Shown here: piece by piece, positions 21,601 to 34,279 of the stretch
Position numbering within the stretch: the first letter of the stretch is position 1
Layout of the letters: each line of letters opens with the position of its first letter
Source of the DNA: Holothuria scabra
Taxonomy: Eukaryota; Echinodermata; Holothuroidea; Aspidochirotida; Holothuriidae
Assembly (NCBI GenBank): GCA_037179385.1
Contig: CM074195.1
Coordinates: forward strand, 24,517,436 to 24,581,435
DNA length: 64,000 bases
Direction: 5' to 3'
Program-made: the position numbers and the translations under genes
Notes under the pieces: model-generated
The model's input: the letters and a program-made list of their open reading frames with translations, nothing else
Databases searched by the model: none
Told to the model about the DNA's origin: nothing

Positions 21601-21676
21601 AGCTGTCTGAGGGGTTAGATTTTTTAACAATTTTCTGTACGCTCCGCACCAACTGATGGTGGCGCTCCGCTTAGTT
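21601..21676 (+). repeat. CTCCGC dispersed repeat, copy 2
   Basis: Best preserved copy: 'agctgtctgaggggt', then 'tgtacgctccgcaccaactg', then 'atggtggcgctccgcttag'. A shorter relative follows at about 21835-21890 ('tgctgtctgg', 'tctgtgttctgcactttgct'). Confidence 0.65.
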
Positions 21677-21889
21677 AGAGTGTTTTGGTCAAACAGATTA
21701 CTTAACAAAACATTGTAAGCTTGCAAATTGTTCTTCGTTTTGGGACAATATTATGAAGTGGAAATTTTATTCAAAAGAAAGCTCAAAATAATGACTGATT
21801 TCTTTTAAGGTACAAGCCCGGGAATTGCCATTTCCTGCTGTCTGGAGATTCTTAAATTTTAAAAAATTTCTGTGTTCTGCACTTTGCTA

Positions 21890-23310
21890 GTCGTTCGGGC
21901 AAAATTTTCCAATTTCGATGGATACTCCGTACAATAAATAACCAAAGCCAACTCTGTTAATCACCCCAACATTCTACCTAATTTTGCTCTTGAAAGTCAT
22001 ATCACTTAATGGCCCCCGTAGGCTACTGCGGTTTAATGTTTCACAAGCCCCAGATAAGACTGTCCTAAGCCATGGCGTAGCCAGGATTTTTTTTATTTGA
22101 GTAGCAAATTGCACAGGATCTGATCGCCGGTATTGGGGAGGGCTCTAAAAAAAAAAATTTGAATATTTTAGGACCCTCAGATGCAATCTGATGTAACATT
22201 TAACATTAATTGAAGTCATTTTTTGGTTTTAATTACCCAAACAATGAGTGTCTCTGCAAAGAAACATTGGCACACTGTGTCCGGCACTGAACTGTCCTAA
22301 GGAAAACTTTGCTTAGCAAATCAAAAGTGCAGTTCTACGGCGTTGAAGTATAACCTACAGTAGTCAGGTGTCTTCCAACACTAATTTACTTCTCATCAGT
22401 ATCTGGGCCACTTTAATGACCATATTTACCATTATTCAGAATCCTAGTAGGGTTGTTGATTTTTATATAAGAAATTTACGTGGAGCAAGGCCATAGGCGT
22501 ATAGGAGCATTTCCAGCTGGGGAAGGATATTTTTCTGCCCGAAATATACAACTCCACCCGAAAGACCATGGGCGTCCTCAGAAATTTTTACAAGGGGGGG
22601 GGGGGACATGGTCATTCATGGATGATTGAATTGTGTACACTTTCTAAGCGGAGCGCCACCATAGGTTGGAGCGGAGCGTCCAAGAAAACTTTGGGCCTTA
22701 CAAACCCTCCAGATGGTCGGAAACGACACTTGGCGAGTGTTCTAAGCTGCATGTACCCAGCCCTCAAACAGGAATTTCATGTCTGTAATTTTTAGATTTT
22801 TAGAATTTTCAATGTAAACATTGTTGAAGGGAAATCTGCCTTTCGGTCACGGCCTCGCATGCCTATGCACGATAACAATTAAAACTGCCAAACAGCCTAT
22901 ATAGGCCTATATTCGTTACCCAAGTATGAATCTTCCCCCTCCCCCCATATTGGCCTTGTATATCCCAGTTACATTTGCGCGTCGCCACTTGAGATCAGCA
23001 CGGGACCAAACCAAGACCAACGCATTCATCAACAGTCGGATGCCATATGCACACTACTTACCTGACAATTAGTAAAATTTTGGCATATTCTTTTCAATTA
23101 CAAATTTTCAATAGATATTACGAATGATGGTCTCCAAATTACGATTTAACTATTCAGCATACTATCTTCTCTTTTGCTATTCCTGGTCAAATGTCCGCAT
23201 ATTTCACGAGTAGAAACTGACGCTGTGAGTGAGGATATTTTGATGATTTATTTTTAATTTTTTTATTCCAATTTTTAATTAATTTTTTCACAAGATTTTC
23301 CCTTCCGGAC
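21890..23310. other. No gene recognised; repeat fragments
   Basis: Includes 'ccatggcgtagccaggattt' at about 22072, a recurring word (variants near 27288, 28977, 29650 and 43888), 12 G at 22594-22605, and a minus-strand CTCCGC repeat at 22644-22760 ('taagcggagcgccaccatag'). Confidence 0.5.
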
Positions 23311-23400
23311 TAAGCGGAGCGAAACCTTCAGTTAGCGCATGAGCATACAGAAAATTTTGAAACACTGCGACCTCTCAGAAAGTCGGAAATTGCATTTGCA
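23310..23400 (-). repeat. CTCCGC dispersed repeat, inverted copy
   Basis: 'ctaagcggagcgaaaccttc' followed by 'cagaaaattttgaaacactg' and 'gcgacctctcagaaagtcgg' is the reverse complement of the order seen at 21601-21676. Confidence 0.55.
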
Positions 23401-25590
23401 GGCTCGTGAATAGAATCTAAGCAATCATTATTTTGAGTTTTTGTTTGCAATTACATGCTCACTTTGATACAAATGAGTGAATTAGCCTTCACAATGATCA
23501 GAATATCACCACATAGAAGGAACAAATGCCATTTTCGGGCAAACTTTTAGCACATGCATACACCTGTACACTCCCGTCTTCCCATATAGGCCTAACCTGG
23601 CAATTGAGGTCATCTCACACATTTCTGCAAATTCTGCCCAAAACGGGCAGGCACAGTGTCTACCAAGTATATGAAATAAGACTGAATAATACTTGTTTAA
23701 ATAAGCTGCCCGAATGAGATTTTTCGTGAAAATTTTACTGTTACTGTAATGCGTTGTTTCGTTCAGACAAAATTTTGAAAAGATTGGGGCTCTCAAGATT
23801 GGGGACTCTTAAATAAATGACAACCCGACTTTTCCACGCTCTTGCCCGAAATTCGAGTTAGGTTGAGTTAGCTTCTTTTCGAAAAGTGGGTCACTATAAC
23901 TACTGATTCTCTGGAGTACGATAGCAAATCTAAACAGGTAAACATACGATATTACCTGTATGTTATGTTATAGGTAGACAACGGGACCAAAAACATTTTC
24001 AAGAATTTTCTCTGCTTTTATCTGAAAGACATTTATGAAGAATTTCACTTGTGTAACTTCCACGGGTTTTTAGAAAAGGGTCAGAACTCCTCAGTTCCTT
24101 TTATATCTGAAGCAGGCAAATCCCGCGCCCGGCAGTATGAGACAAGTAAGTATTACTAGGGCAAGTACACTGCTCAGTGTCTCATAGCCCGTCGGGCAAG
24201 TATCGTTTGAAAGTCTCCGCCACAAAGGCACACTTAAAGTGGACAAATAGATATGCATGCGGACAAAGATACCTAAAGAACTGCCAGTCCGATAGACAGG
24301 TAACGACAAAAGAATTTATGGAAGCCTGTCTGAAGTTAAATAACCTCTTTCCCCTTCACTCTTCTTTTTTTCCCTTTCTCTTTGTTTCTCCCTTTCTTCT
24401 TTCCTTAATTTTTTTTTTTTTTGAACGCGGTGGATTGAGCTAATTTTCCCGTCAAACCAATCGGAAGGTAAGCCCTTTGCTCCCTGACCAACCCCTGGCC
24501 GAAAAGCTACTGCTTCTCACTATGTAAGAGACATTGAGAAGTATTCGGTGAATTTCCTGCCCAAAAATGCGAAATTCCAAATAAGTTAGAAAATAATTGC
24601 GAGCGTGTCAGTAAAAATGTAATAACGGTTTGCAATTTGCCAACGCTAAATTTGGAATACTTCAGTTATTTGTTTAATTAAAACATTAGTAAAATAAAGC
24701 CTTCTTCTATAAAATAGCTAGCTCGAAAAGTTCCCGTGACAAAAAACAATTGACGACAATACTCTTGCCAAATCCAGTAAAATAAGTAACAAATCTAGTA
24801 CACTTTCAAATAATTTTGTTTTCGTTTTTGTTTTTTGTTTTTTGTTTTTTGTTTTTGTTTTTTTGAGGGGGGGGGGCTTCACTTCAAACGGACTGAAGGG
24901 ATAAACGTCGACGAATGACTTGTACCTCTTTCAAGTGTGTATGGGTAATGCGTATTTGATTGATCCCTTGGCCCCTGGCTATGCTAGAATAAATTTAAGA
25001 GATTTCTTGGGTAAACATTTTACCAAAGGTCAAATGTAGGTATTAGTAATATGGACAACACCAAGGTAAGGCTACAAACGCACACAGTGCGCAAAACATT
25101 GACATTTTTAGAAAGATTTATAAAAGGGCATAATCAAAATAAACCATTGACTCTGTCGAAAAAATTTCTCAGCCATGGAGGTATTAAATGACACTTTTAA
25201 CACGTCTTTTGGGGAAATAAAAAATCAATGGCACGCGCACCCATTTCCCCATGCAAGTTGGTCTCGTTGAGGAATGAAGTGTAAATCATAGCAAGAAAAA
25301 CGGGATAGAGTTATCAATAATATATAAAAGAAAAAGTCAAAACAAGCAAAGATTAAAGTGCGCGAAACGCAAACAAAATTGGCCATTAATTAGCATGACA
25401 ACTTTATTTTGGCTGGTTTCTTACGATCACATGACCTTATTTGTCTCGTTCCGTTTATAAGCCGATTCCCAATAAGAAACAAACCGATGTTTTAGAAAAA
25501 GTTTCGTACAGCAGAAGAGACTAGTAAGTGACAAGGTTGGTTGGAAATATCGCCATTTACGAAATGTGGGACATTTTTCCTCAAATGCGC
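23401..25590. other. No gene recognised
   Basis: AT-rich. A GC-richer hairpin lies at 24121-24199 ('gcccggcagtatgagaca' against 'tgtctcatagcccgtcgggc'). A T/G-rich tract (GTTTTTT units) runs from about 24815 to 24865, ending in 10 G at 24867-24876. No coding signal. Confidence 0.45.
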
Positions 25591-25591
25591 G

Positions 25592-25680
25592 GCATTAAGT
25601 AGGTCAATTAGGTTCATTATTATATAAAGTAAGCTCATTATAATATTAAGCAGATTGATTACAATATTAAGTGGGCTTAT
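25592..25680. repeat. Short tandem repeat, about 28-bp unit, 3 copies
   Basis: 'ttaagtaggtcaattaggtt', 'aaagtaagctcattataata', 'ttaagcagattgattacaat' and 'attaagtgggcttatac' are diverged repeats of one unit. The Leu/Ile/Asn-rich open frame on the minus strand (25492-25698) is the translation of this repeat. Confidence 0.55.
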
Positions 25681-25689
25681 ACGCAAGAT

Positions 25690-28216
25690 ACTTATCATAT
25701 GACATAGTCATGAAAGAGGGATGCTGTCCTACGCTGGTCCGTTTTTCTACTCTCTTTCCAGATCGCATGGTGTTTGCTATCGTTTTATGTGTATTTATAT
25801 CATCAATTTATTTAGAACCCTTTGATCACCAAATTTGTGATTGTTACATTCGTTTCATAAATTGACCATGACGGCACCTGTATACATTTAAAAACGTGCG
25901 TTTAATGTTTCTCCGATTTCCTGGAATTTCGACAGAGCAATATGCTACGATTTCTCTCTACGTTTGAACTGCCTTTAGTTTAAGAATGTACAATATGCTG
26001 ATATGTGTACATCAGTAGCATGCACGTATATTTCGTGCTGGGCCCGGGGGTTCGGAGCATGCATCGTACAAAGCCAGCATGTGTACGGCCCACTGCGATC
26101 CGTGTAAAAGCGATGTGACCGGGTGGACAAAGTTTTCTAACGTGTCTAAGGTTACTAATCAACAAACGTACAAAAGGCAAGAGCGATCTAACCCCAAGTC
26201 AGAATTTTTGATGCAAATCTCGTATTTTACCAGATGTTTTGACCATTTGATTTTCAATTGGCATATTCTAAATTAGAACAAAGGTTATTAAACACTTGCT
26301 GCACTCCATGCTTGGACAGTGACGTCAATCCTGGTAGGGGGAGGGGCAGGTAGGCAATTGCCACTCCAATGAAAATATGGGTGTAAACACGTTTTTTGCC
26401 CCTCCAATAATTCAAATAGATTTAAAATAACAAGAAAAACAACAAGCAGAAGAGACAAAATGTAACATTGTGGGATATGAAGCGCTTCCACGAAACGTCA
26501 ATTTGAGTGCATGAGCGTATCACTGTGAGTGTGTATGTAAATTTGGTCTTTTGAGTATGTACGTGTGCGCTTGCCTTCGTACGGGTACATTGCTCCTAGA
26601 TAAATCCGGTCCTGGACACGATCCAGGGTTCGGCTTACCTGGTTGAAGGCTGTACGGCATGTTCCTTTTTTAGTCATATCCCTAACGTTTTGAAAGGCTG
26701 AGAAGGCCACGGTCGGCTACTCGAGGTACTCGGCAGGCTTTTGGAAAATCTTTTGTGGAATATACCCCTATCCCCTGCCATACACACCACGGGGATGCTG
26801 TGTGCTGAGTTGTCACATCCTAATGAAAGTCTTTTGAGATACTTAAGGGATAGGTGATGATCGCCACTTCCTTTTTTGATTCTTACCATTGTCGGAAAAT
26901 CATTAGTTTGTGGCAACAGGAATGTGAAGAAATGTTATCTGAACACCTTCTATTTAGGTTAATTAGAGTTTGGTGGTTTCATCCTTTTCAACACATTGAA
27001 TCAAAGGGGAAAGTCCTTCCAGATGAACCCACATTGGGAAATTATTGTTTTTTTACATATTTCTGGAAAAGACACATGTCAAGTTTCCACAACATGCGAT
27101 TTCTACTTTAGAAGACATTATCTTTCGTCGAAATCCGGGCTGTCTGAAAATAGCATTGCATTACAATGGAATTAATTAGCCTCATCGTGATATTAAAGAC
27201 TTTTATAATGTTGTTCAACTCACCTTGACTGCTGTCACGGGATAAAGTAACCCGTCTTCAGTTGCGTCGGGCACGTGACAGTAGGATTTGACTACGCCAC
27301 TGACTGTCGGGAAAATGTATCTTAGCTACCGTTTAAAGTTTAATGTATCGCAAATGAGGGCTAGAATAGTGAGTTTTTACAACCTTTGTTGATTTAGCAA
27401 ACCGTTCGTTGTAGCCAAGACATATAAAAATGGATGGTTAGCTTTTCAGGAGTTGAGGAAAGTTACCGTATATTCAGTGTACAAACCGCAAAACAATAAT
27501 AGAATTTTTTTCTTGTAATGTTGCAGAAAATGTCACCAAACTGCATATTAGCACCCAATAACGAGAAATGTTTCAGCTCACAAATTGGGAAGGGAATACG
27601 GATACCTTACAAATTACGACGGCAACCGTAACATATAATGTTTGGCGTTTTGGTCCTGGCATGTTGGAGTATCATACAGAGGACTGTGAATACGTTGATA
27701 AGCAGAATTGCGTGAAGGGTGCGAAATAGGCGATGGTTGTCCATTTCGTGAAGCTTATTTTAAAAATAAATATGACAATAAAATGAGCAAATTTCAGCAT
27801 GATCAGAGAAATTTTATGCATATCTTTAATAGTCTATTATAATTTAACTTTGGCAAATGTTCGACAATGGTAAACACGATTATCTAATTCAAAATGTCAA
27901 GAACTTTCATTCCTACAGAAAGCTTACTTATAAAAAATTTTGTCTACTGCAGCATTGTAAGATTACTTTCAAAATATTTCAGTATATTACGCTTTCTAGT
28001 ATTGTTATTGAACCTTTAAAATAAGCGGTCATTGCAAGCAATGGCGTGTGTCCTTAGTTATATGCACCGTGGTCTTTGCAAGGAAAATCTCCAACTTCAA
28101 ACTGTTTTCGGGATAAGATACTGCAATTGTAACTTTACGGCTAAGACGTGATTCACGAATGTGTGCGTATTAAAGTTTGGTGAAACTGTTCCCTTCGTAC
28201 TTCCTGCAGGTTAGTT
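25690..28216. other. No gene recognised
   Basis: No domain, splice-supported exon or clear repeat boundary found. Several short open frames on both strands near 26.0-27.1 kb have no family resemblance. Confidence 0.4.
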
Positions 28217-28410
28217 AATTAGTAAGATGGAGTTTTTCGGCCCAGTCTCCAAGCTTATTGTTGCAAGTTGAGTCGGCCTCGTCCTCGTGCTTTTTTCAAG
28301 TAGTGGCTTACTTACTTGTTTACCCTACTCCAATGTTTATGCGGAGCACAGCGGCAGTATATTCCAATTTTTAGAGTCCTTGGTATGACTGGACCTGGGA
28401 ACCGAGATCG
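28217..28410 (+). repeat. Interspersed repeat family Q, copy
   Basis: 'agatggagtttttcggccca' opens the copy; 'gagtcggcctcgtcctcgtg' and 'agagtccttggtatgactgg' follow in the same order and spacing as at 42103-42290 and 44143-44310. No coding content. Confidence 0.65.
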
Positions 28411-30640
28411 GGCCTTCCGCGTGAGAAGCGAACGCGGCCCTACTTCCTGTAGGACAGCTCACTCAATCAACTCAATCAGACTTCGCCAAACCTCTTGTTG
28501 TTTCCAGTCCCCATACGCTATCATCCTCAGCATGGGTGACGATCCTGGGGGGGGGGGATAGAGGGATATATCCCCCATGAAATTGGACGGGGAATGCTGT
28601 GCGCTATATCCTCCCCATGAAAACCAACCTTCATATTCGGAAGTACGTTAAAAATATGCTATTATGAAAACTTCTTTAATAGAACGGAAAATTAAAAGAT
28701 TACAAAATCCACGCTTTAAAATATAACATTAAACCGTTTCTCTAATGATAGAAGGCAACGTATGAATGTGGCTTGACATCCTTCCATGGAGGTTCTTACA
28801 GTGATTTTTACTTTAAAAAATACAAATCTATTGATTATACAACTATAAAGAGCCCGAGGAGTGTCTACAAGAAACTTGAAATGCTGTGATATCCACCAAC
28901 ACGCCTTCGATAAGTAAAAAAGTACTATGGGAATGGAAGATATGCAATATAAAGAAATAAATGATACTCAATGACAGTGGCGAAGCTACAGAGGATAGGG
29001 GGCTCTATATGAAGGGAAAAATTCGGAAATTTGGTATTTGTGACATCAGTCAACTATAGTGTTTTTTTTTTTTCTTTTTACTTTTTACTTTTTTTTCAAT
29101 CTTATTCTCTTCAATAAAAGCTAAGTGTATGTAATTATTTGTTTGAAATATGAAAGACTGCCCGCGCGCTTTGCTCTTTGCAGTCGTGTTCAGTCATAAA
29201 TCAGTTTGGTAACACTTTCTGAACTCTGGAAATGACAAAATCACCAGATCATCAAGTGATATCGACAAATAAAGTGCTATTTTTATGAATTTTCTATCAT
29301 TAAATTCCTAATTTTCCCATATATAAGCTCTTGACCCTTAAAATGTCGATTTACAGCCTCAATTTGCAGGTCTTAGATAACACTGTGTTCCTGGTAGCTG
29401 TGCAATCTCAAACTTGCCAATATAAAAACAGATTCTTCAGTTACACCTAACTTTTCACATTTCCTTGTATAGAGAACCCAGAATCCAAAATTTTCTCCCA
29501 TACAAGTTCCACATTTTCAAAACTTTGCTGAATAGAGCTTCGCGCGCCCCAAATCACGACCCCAGAGCAATGACGTTCACGATGAAAAAAAAAAAAAAAT
29601 CGGTAAATGTGGGTGCTTGTCCCCGACCCGTACCCGACCGGAAAAGTATAGCTACGTCACTGCTTAATGATCTGATGGTGTTCTTTTCACTCGATTCAGA
29701 AAATTAATCCCCCTTTATGGCAATCAGACAAATTTAACTTTAATATTCTTTTTACGATAGTCCATTTTACCTGTTTATAAAATACGCTTCTGACAGTTGC
29801 TATGATATCACGTTAGATAGCCCGGAAAGGGCCTCTTTCGGTGATCTCCTGCGTATTTTTGGCAGAAATTATCCTTTTACGTTCCGCGCCAAGTAATGGC
29901 GGCGTTCCGCTTAGATAGTATGACACCAACTATATCCCCCACTTTCAAAGACAGATCGCCGCCTATGATCCTCAGCAAATTGACTGATGTTTATACGAAC
30001 TTAAATTTGTAATCATTATGTATTATGAAAAAATGTTTCATTCGCTGGAGTGAGCATGATTTCCCCAAAAGATGGTCATGACTTACACAGAATCAATGGC
30101 ATATTAAAGACAAAGAGCTTGGAGAGATAATGAGTCCCCCGAGGCTTTGGCTAAGCGATTCGTCCGCTAGGCCGGGGTTAACAATTCCCCAGTCAATTTC
30201 TCTGGAAGCAGTAACCATTGAAAATTACCCCCTTCCCCGCCATTTGCACTTACGATGCCTTTGGTTACGTCCACTTAAAAGTCGGCACAAAACATTTAGT
30301 TATTTTTTTCAAAATCGTACACTTCGCAACCTTCAAACTACACTACCGTATTCTTCACACTGAGTTGTAGGGGCTTGTCCCAGAACATCTGCAAAAGTCA
30401 AACTTGACATGGAAAACCATAAAACAGAATGAAGTGTTCTATATCATGTCCTCTATGGAAAGAACAGGCACTTGGGAAAGTGGGACTCTTTGGCTTCTCG
30501 AGAGGAAATACCTCTGTAGTCGTGCGGGCATGACTCAGTTTGCAAAAACTAATGTAGAAGGATCGCCCTTTTTAGTGTTGGCGCAGGCAGGTGTGTCATC
30601 GTGGTTGGCGTATACTACGGGGGGTCCGCTTGAAAGTCCA
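28411..30640. other. No gene recognised
   Basis: Holds 11 G at 28547-28557, a T-rich run at about 29062-29097 and an A run at 29585-29599. A short CTCCGC repeat piece lies at 29881-29914 ('gttccgcgccaagtaatggc'). Confidence 0.45.
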
Positions 30641-30780
30641 CCGTCTCATTGGTCCCAGGCCCATTTAACGTAATTCGTCTCATTAGTCCCCCGGTTAGGG
30701 TTTAGGGTTAAGGGTTAGGGGTTAGGGTTAAGGAACCAATGAGACTGGGGACTAATGAAACGGGGGATTAATGAGATGGG
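30641..30780. mobile_element. Foldback element with telomere-like core
   Basis: The core at 30692-30733 is made of TTAGGG and near variants (TTTAGGG, TTAAGGG, TTAGGGG). Both sides carry repeats of the word TCTCATTAGTCCCC: direct at about 30645 and 30677, inverted at about 30736, 30750 and 30766, so arms fold around the core. It looks like a short inverted-repeat element carrying telomeric-type repeats, not a chromosome end. Confidence 0.65.
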
Positions 30781-32874
30781 GGAATATAATCATAATCCCC
30801 ATAGGTACTCCTAAATTATTGAAGAACAACACAGTGCTATTACTTTTGTTCACTGTCTGAAGCCATTACCGAGCTTAACTGATTGAAATTGGATTTGTTG
30901 AATCAAACCTTTAAAGAGACAAATTTTCACGTGAACATTGTGCCTCAAAAGATAGCATTATTTGGAACGAAAAAAAAAATATTGTAACTATTTGTTTCAC
31001 AATGTATTGAACGTATTGAATGGATTTTTTTACCACATTTTTGAAACCTTGAGGAACGATAACTTTTGATGTGAGAAGTATTTTTACATTCGTTCGAAAT
31101 GTATCTAACCTTTTCGAGCATTTAGTGACCTAGCAACGTATACGTTTTAAAATTTTAGAATCCAAACTAAATTGTGGAATGTTTCCTTAATGCCAACGTT
31201 AGAGAAGTCAACTAACCATAGTGAAGGCCATTACTAAAATGCACAAACCTACACTAGTTTTGGAAAAGGTCTTGTATTCGCGACTACATACGAATCCCTT
31301 TCGGGAAATGAAAACTACAGGCTTAAACGCTGTCCCAACAGGGAGTTGCTAGGCTAGCAACTCTCTGGTCTCAGCGTGGTTTTTCTTCGCGCTCACCACT
31401 TTTAAATATACTGCCTCATGAATCAGGTTTAATTTACTTCTCGTAGATCATCTCGCATATCATATAAACCTATACTATATCACTGTAAACCAGTAATGCC
31501 TTAAGTCGCATGCAGCGGAGGCAATGGTCCCCATCCCCAAACATTTTCAAAGTTTTTTATCATCTTAATTCACCTGTATAAAATGACAGCTGTTTTTCCA
31601 ACTTTTGTAAGATGAACTTTAGCGGTGGGTGTCATTATAAAATGGGAAAAGAGCTTAGCGAAAGGAGATGCAGACTCTCTTTTACGACACTTTTTTTGGC
31701 AGTTCTAGTGCTCATTTCGCTAGATATTCAAACCAAGAGATTTTTACCATGCTTTTATATTCCGGAAATTTCATTCCTAAAATCATTGTTCCAAAAAGCC
31801 CTTTGAAAATCTGCGAATAATCCAAATCCCCCTATGTCTCCAATCCCAATTTGCATTGATAATCTCAGCCTTCTGTTTGGTTTGGTTTTGGCTGCTGGAG
31901 TTTGAAGCCTCAACATCTAACCTTAGTTTCATCTAGGGCACCTTTAAGTGCTGGGCACTTGATTTTTTCTCCTTTATTACTTGCGGGGTCATTCGGGGGG
32001 GGGGGGGGAGGGTATAGTTAAACAAGTAAATGTGACCTGGTGAAAATGCCCGCCGAAAGCGTGGTATTGATAAACCACACGTTGAGTGCAATAAAATTAC
32101 TAAGTTTGAGTACCCTCTTTCAGGGGGCCGATGGGTACTGTCAAACAAGAAATTCCCTAACTGTTTAACGATAACCCTAGTCACTAACCTTATCCCTAAC
32201 CCGAACATAGAATACAATCGATACAATACAATGACAAAGGCCAATCAAAAAACACCTTGTTAAACAGTGCGCATCTACCCCTTACAAGAAGCTGTTCACC
32301 GGCCTTCTAAGAGGGTCTCCCGTTGTTCTTGAACATTTGTAACTCGAAGGGTGAAGAATATCTCTCATCCATCAGAAGGGAAAAAGGGACATGCGAACTA
32401 GTCCCTCTACTTTAATGTACTGCACTCGGCTTATGAGGAAGCCATTACTTTGAAAGGGCTAGAATGTTCGGACCCGTACTAGTCCGTTAACTTCACATTT
32501 AATACAAAATGGAACAAAGGTGCATTTAAGGGAGTTGATGGAGGCTTTTTTCTGTTTTTAAAATATGAAATATATCTTATCCCCTAAATTAGCAAGGATT
32601 CCCTCGTACCCTTACTGTTGGTTCGCCGAGGCTTGCACCGAATGTGTCGAAGTCATGCTTGACTACTCACAGTGCATCTTAGATTTCTTATCGTTGCTCA
32701 CCACCACTTCGGTAAATTCTGAATCCGCTTTTTTCATTGAAATATCCTACTCAAAATCGTGTTGACCGGTATTTTTTCATTCACATATTACCGCTCTACA
32801 TTAAACTGTGATGATTGCAAGGGTAACAACGGCCCGGTTTGCCGATCGTCGGGGTCATATATTGTCTGCATGTT
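30781..32874. other. No gene recognised
   Basis: AT-rich. 14 G at 31995-32008. A short stretch at about 32169-32210 contains CCCTAG/CCCTAAC words on the plus strand. Open frames at 31612-31806 and 31933-32244 are unrecognised. Confidence 0.4.
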
Positions 32875-33190
32875 CATTGTCCGGGTTGGCAATTGTCCGG
32901 AGTGGGAATTGTCCGGATGCGAATTGTCCGGGTGCGAGTATGCCGGGTGCGAATTGTCCGGGTTGGCAATTGTCCGAGTTGCCAATTGTCCGGGTGCGAA
33001 TTGTCCGGGTGCGAGTTGTCCGGAATGGGAATTGTCCGGGTTGGCAATTGTCCGGGTGCGAGTTGTCCGGAATGGGAATTGTCCGGGTTGGCAATTGTCC
33101 GGGTGCGAGTTGTCCGGGTGCGAATTGTCCGGTGGGAATTGTCCGGTGGGAGTTGTCCGGGTGCCAGTTGTCCGGGTGGGAGTTGTCCGG
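32875..33190. repeat. Minisatellite, 15-16 bp unit around ATTGTCCGG
   Basis: About 20 tandem units that all contain (A/G)TTGTCCGG, joined by 'gttggca', 'gtgcga' or 'aatggga' spacers. All three forward frames and one reverse frame stay open through it, giving Asn-Cys-Pro-Gly-rich or Pro-Asp-Asn-Ser-rich translations. These are repeat artefacts: no codon bias, signal peptide or stable frame supports a protein. Confidence 0.95.
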
Positions 33191-34279
33191 CAACCGTATA
33201 TTATACTGTTTAGAGACCTGTATTCTGATTTTGAGAGAGCGCCATCTTTCTGCTACTACAGAGTCTGCTCCGCAGGCTAGAATATCACTGTTACCATTAA
33301 GCCTTGTCATTGCTTCCCTGTAATCTTTCATTAAATACAGTACTCTGTAATTAATTTAAAAAAAAAATGTATTACATTTTGAAAAAGTCAGGCCTATGAG
33401 AATTGTGAAAATATGACTACACTTTCCTCATTCAAGGACGAAATGAAAGTTGTGTACTTAATTACAATCGCGTGTGAACTGTTTGTTATCTTTTCTGATT
33501 GTTATATTGACGATTGACTACATTGCCTGTGTTGTTGTTGTTTGTTTCATTTCTTGCTTTTCAACTTTCTTCCTGTGTTCACCTCGCACATGGTAAGGCG
33601 TTATTATTGAACTTTTGCTTTTGTCATACTTGACCAAGTATGACCAATTCCGTCTCCGTTTTCAAGTTATTGACCCTTTTTGTACACGTTTTTATTTGTA
33701 GAAATAAGCTCAACTCAGCCAGTCAGCTAGTCATGAATTCGAGTTTAAAGTCTCCAAAGTACCTTTTATTTTCATTCACTTTCACTTATTAGTCCAAACA
33801 AGTTCTAAATTCTTTTATGTGTAGAAAGGTTACCGAACCAAGGATGAAGACACTGTAATCTGAAGTTATCGTGGGAATATGGGTAGCATTAAAAATCGTT
33901 TGAAGAAAAAAGTACAACTGATCACTTATTAAAGAAGGTTGAAAACTACTGTCCCATATCCTGCAATAACCATTCAATTTTTTGTTCCAAACTGCGTATC
34001 TTGTCTATATACTTAGTTAAGTGAAGACAAGTCGCACAATGGGACTTAAGGGATTCTTCAGTACAGCTACAAACCCCTATTCAGCTGTAATGGAAGAAAA
34101 TTTTTGGAACTAGAGAGGGCTGAATCACTTTTCAAACTACAAAAGTAGCTGACATAGTATAAAGATATAGCAATTGAGGGCGATCGCTCGGCAGGCTAGG
34201 CCTACTTGATGAGTATTTAAAGAAAAAAACAGTGAGAGTTTTACTGCTTAAAAAGTTTTCCGCAATCGCCTAACCTCTG
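33191..34279. other. No gene recognised
   Basis: AT-rich sequence between the minisatellite and the LINE debris. The LINE may extend a little into the right end (from about 34.1 kb), but no readable domain is seen there. Confidence 0.4.

Noticed and set aside
24121..24199. Terminator-like GC hairpin
   Set aside because: Not a bacterial context; possibly a small foldback remnant, without other support.
30692..30733. True telomere or chromosome end
   Set aside because: Only about 42 bp of mixed TTAGGG variants, enclosed by inverted arms with ordinary sequence on both sides.
32875..33190. CRISPR-like array
   Set aside because: Units of 15-16 bp with 6-7 base spacers that themselves recur; eukaryotic minisatellite, no spacers of unique sequence.
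32759..33331. Overlapping open frames rich in Asn-Cys-Pro-Gly or Pro-Asp-Asn-Ser
   Set aside because: Translation of the 15-16 bp minisatellite in several frames; no signal peptide, no stable frame.
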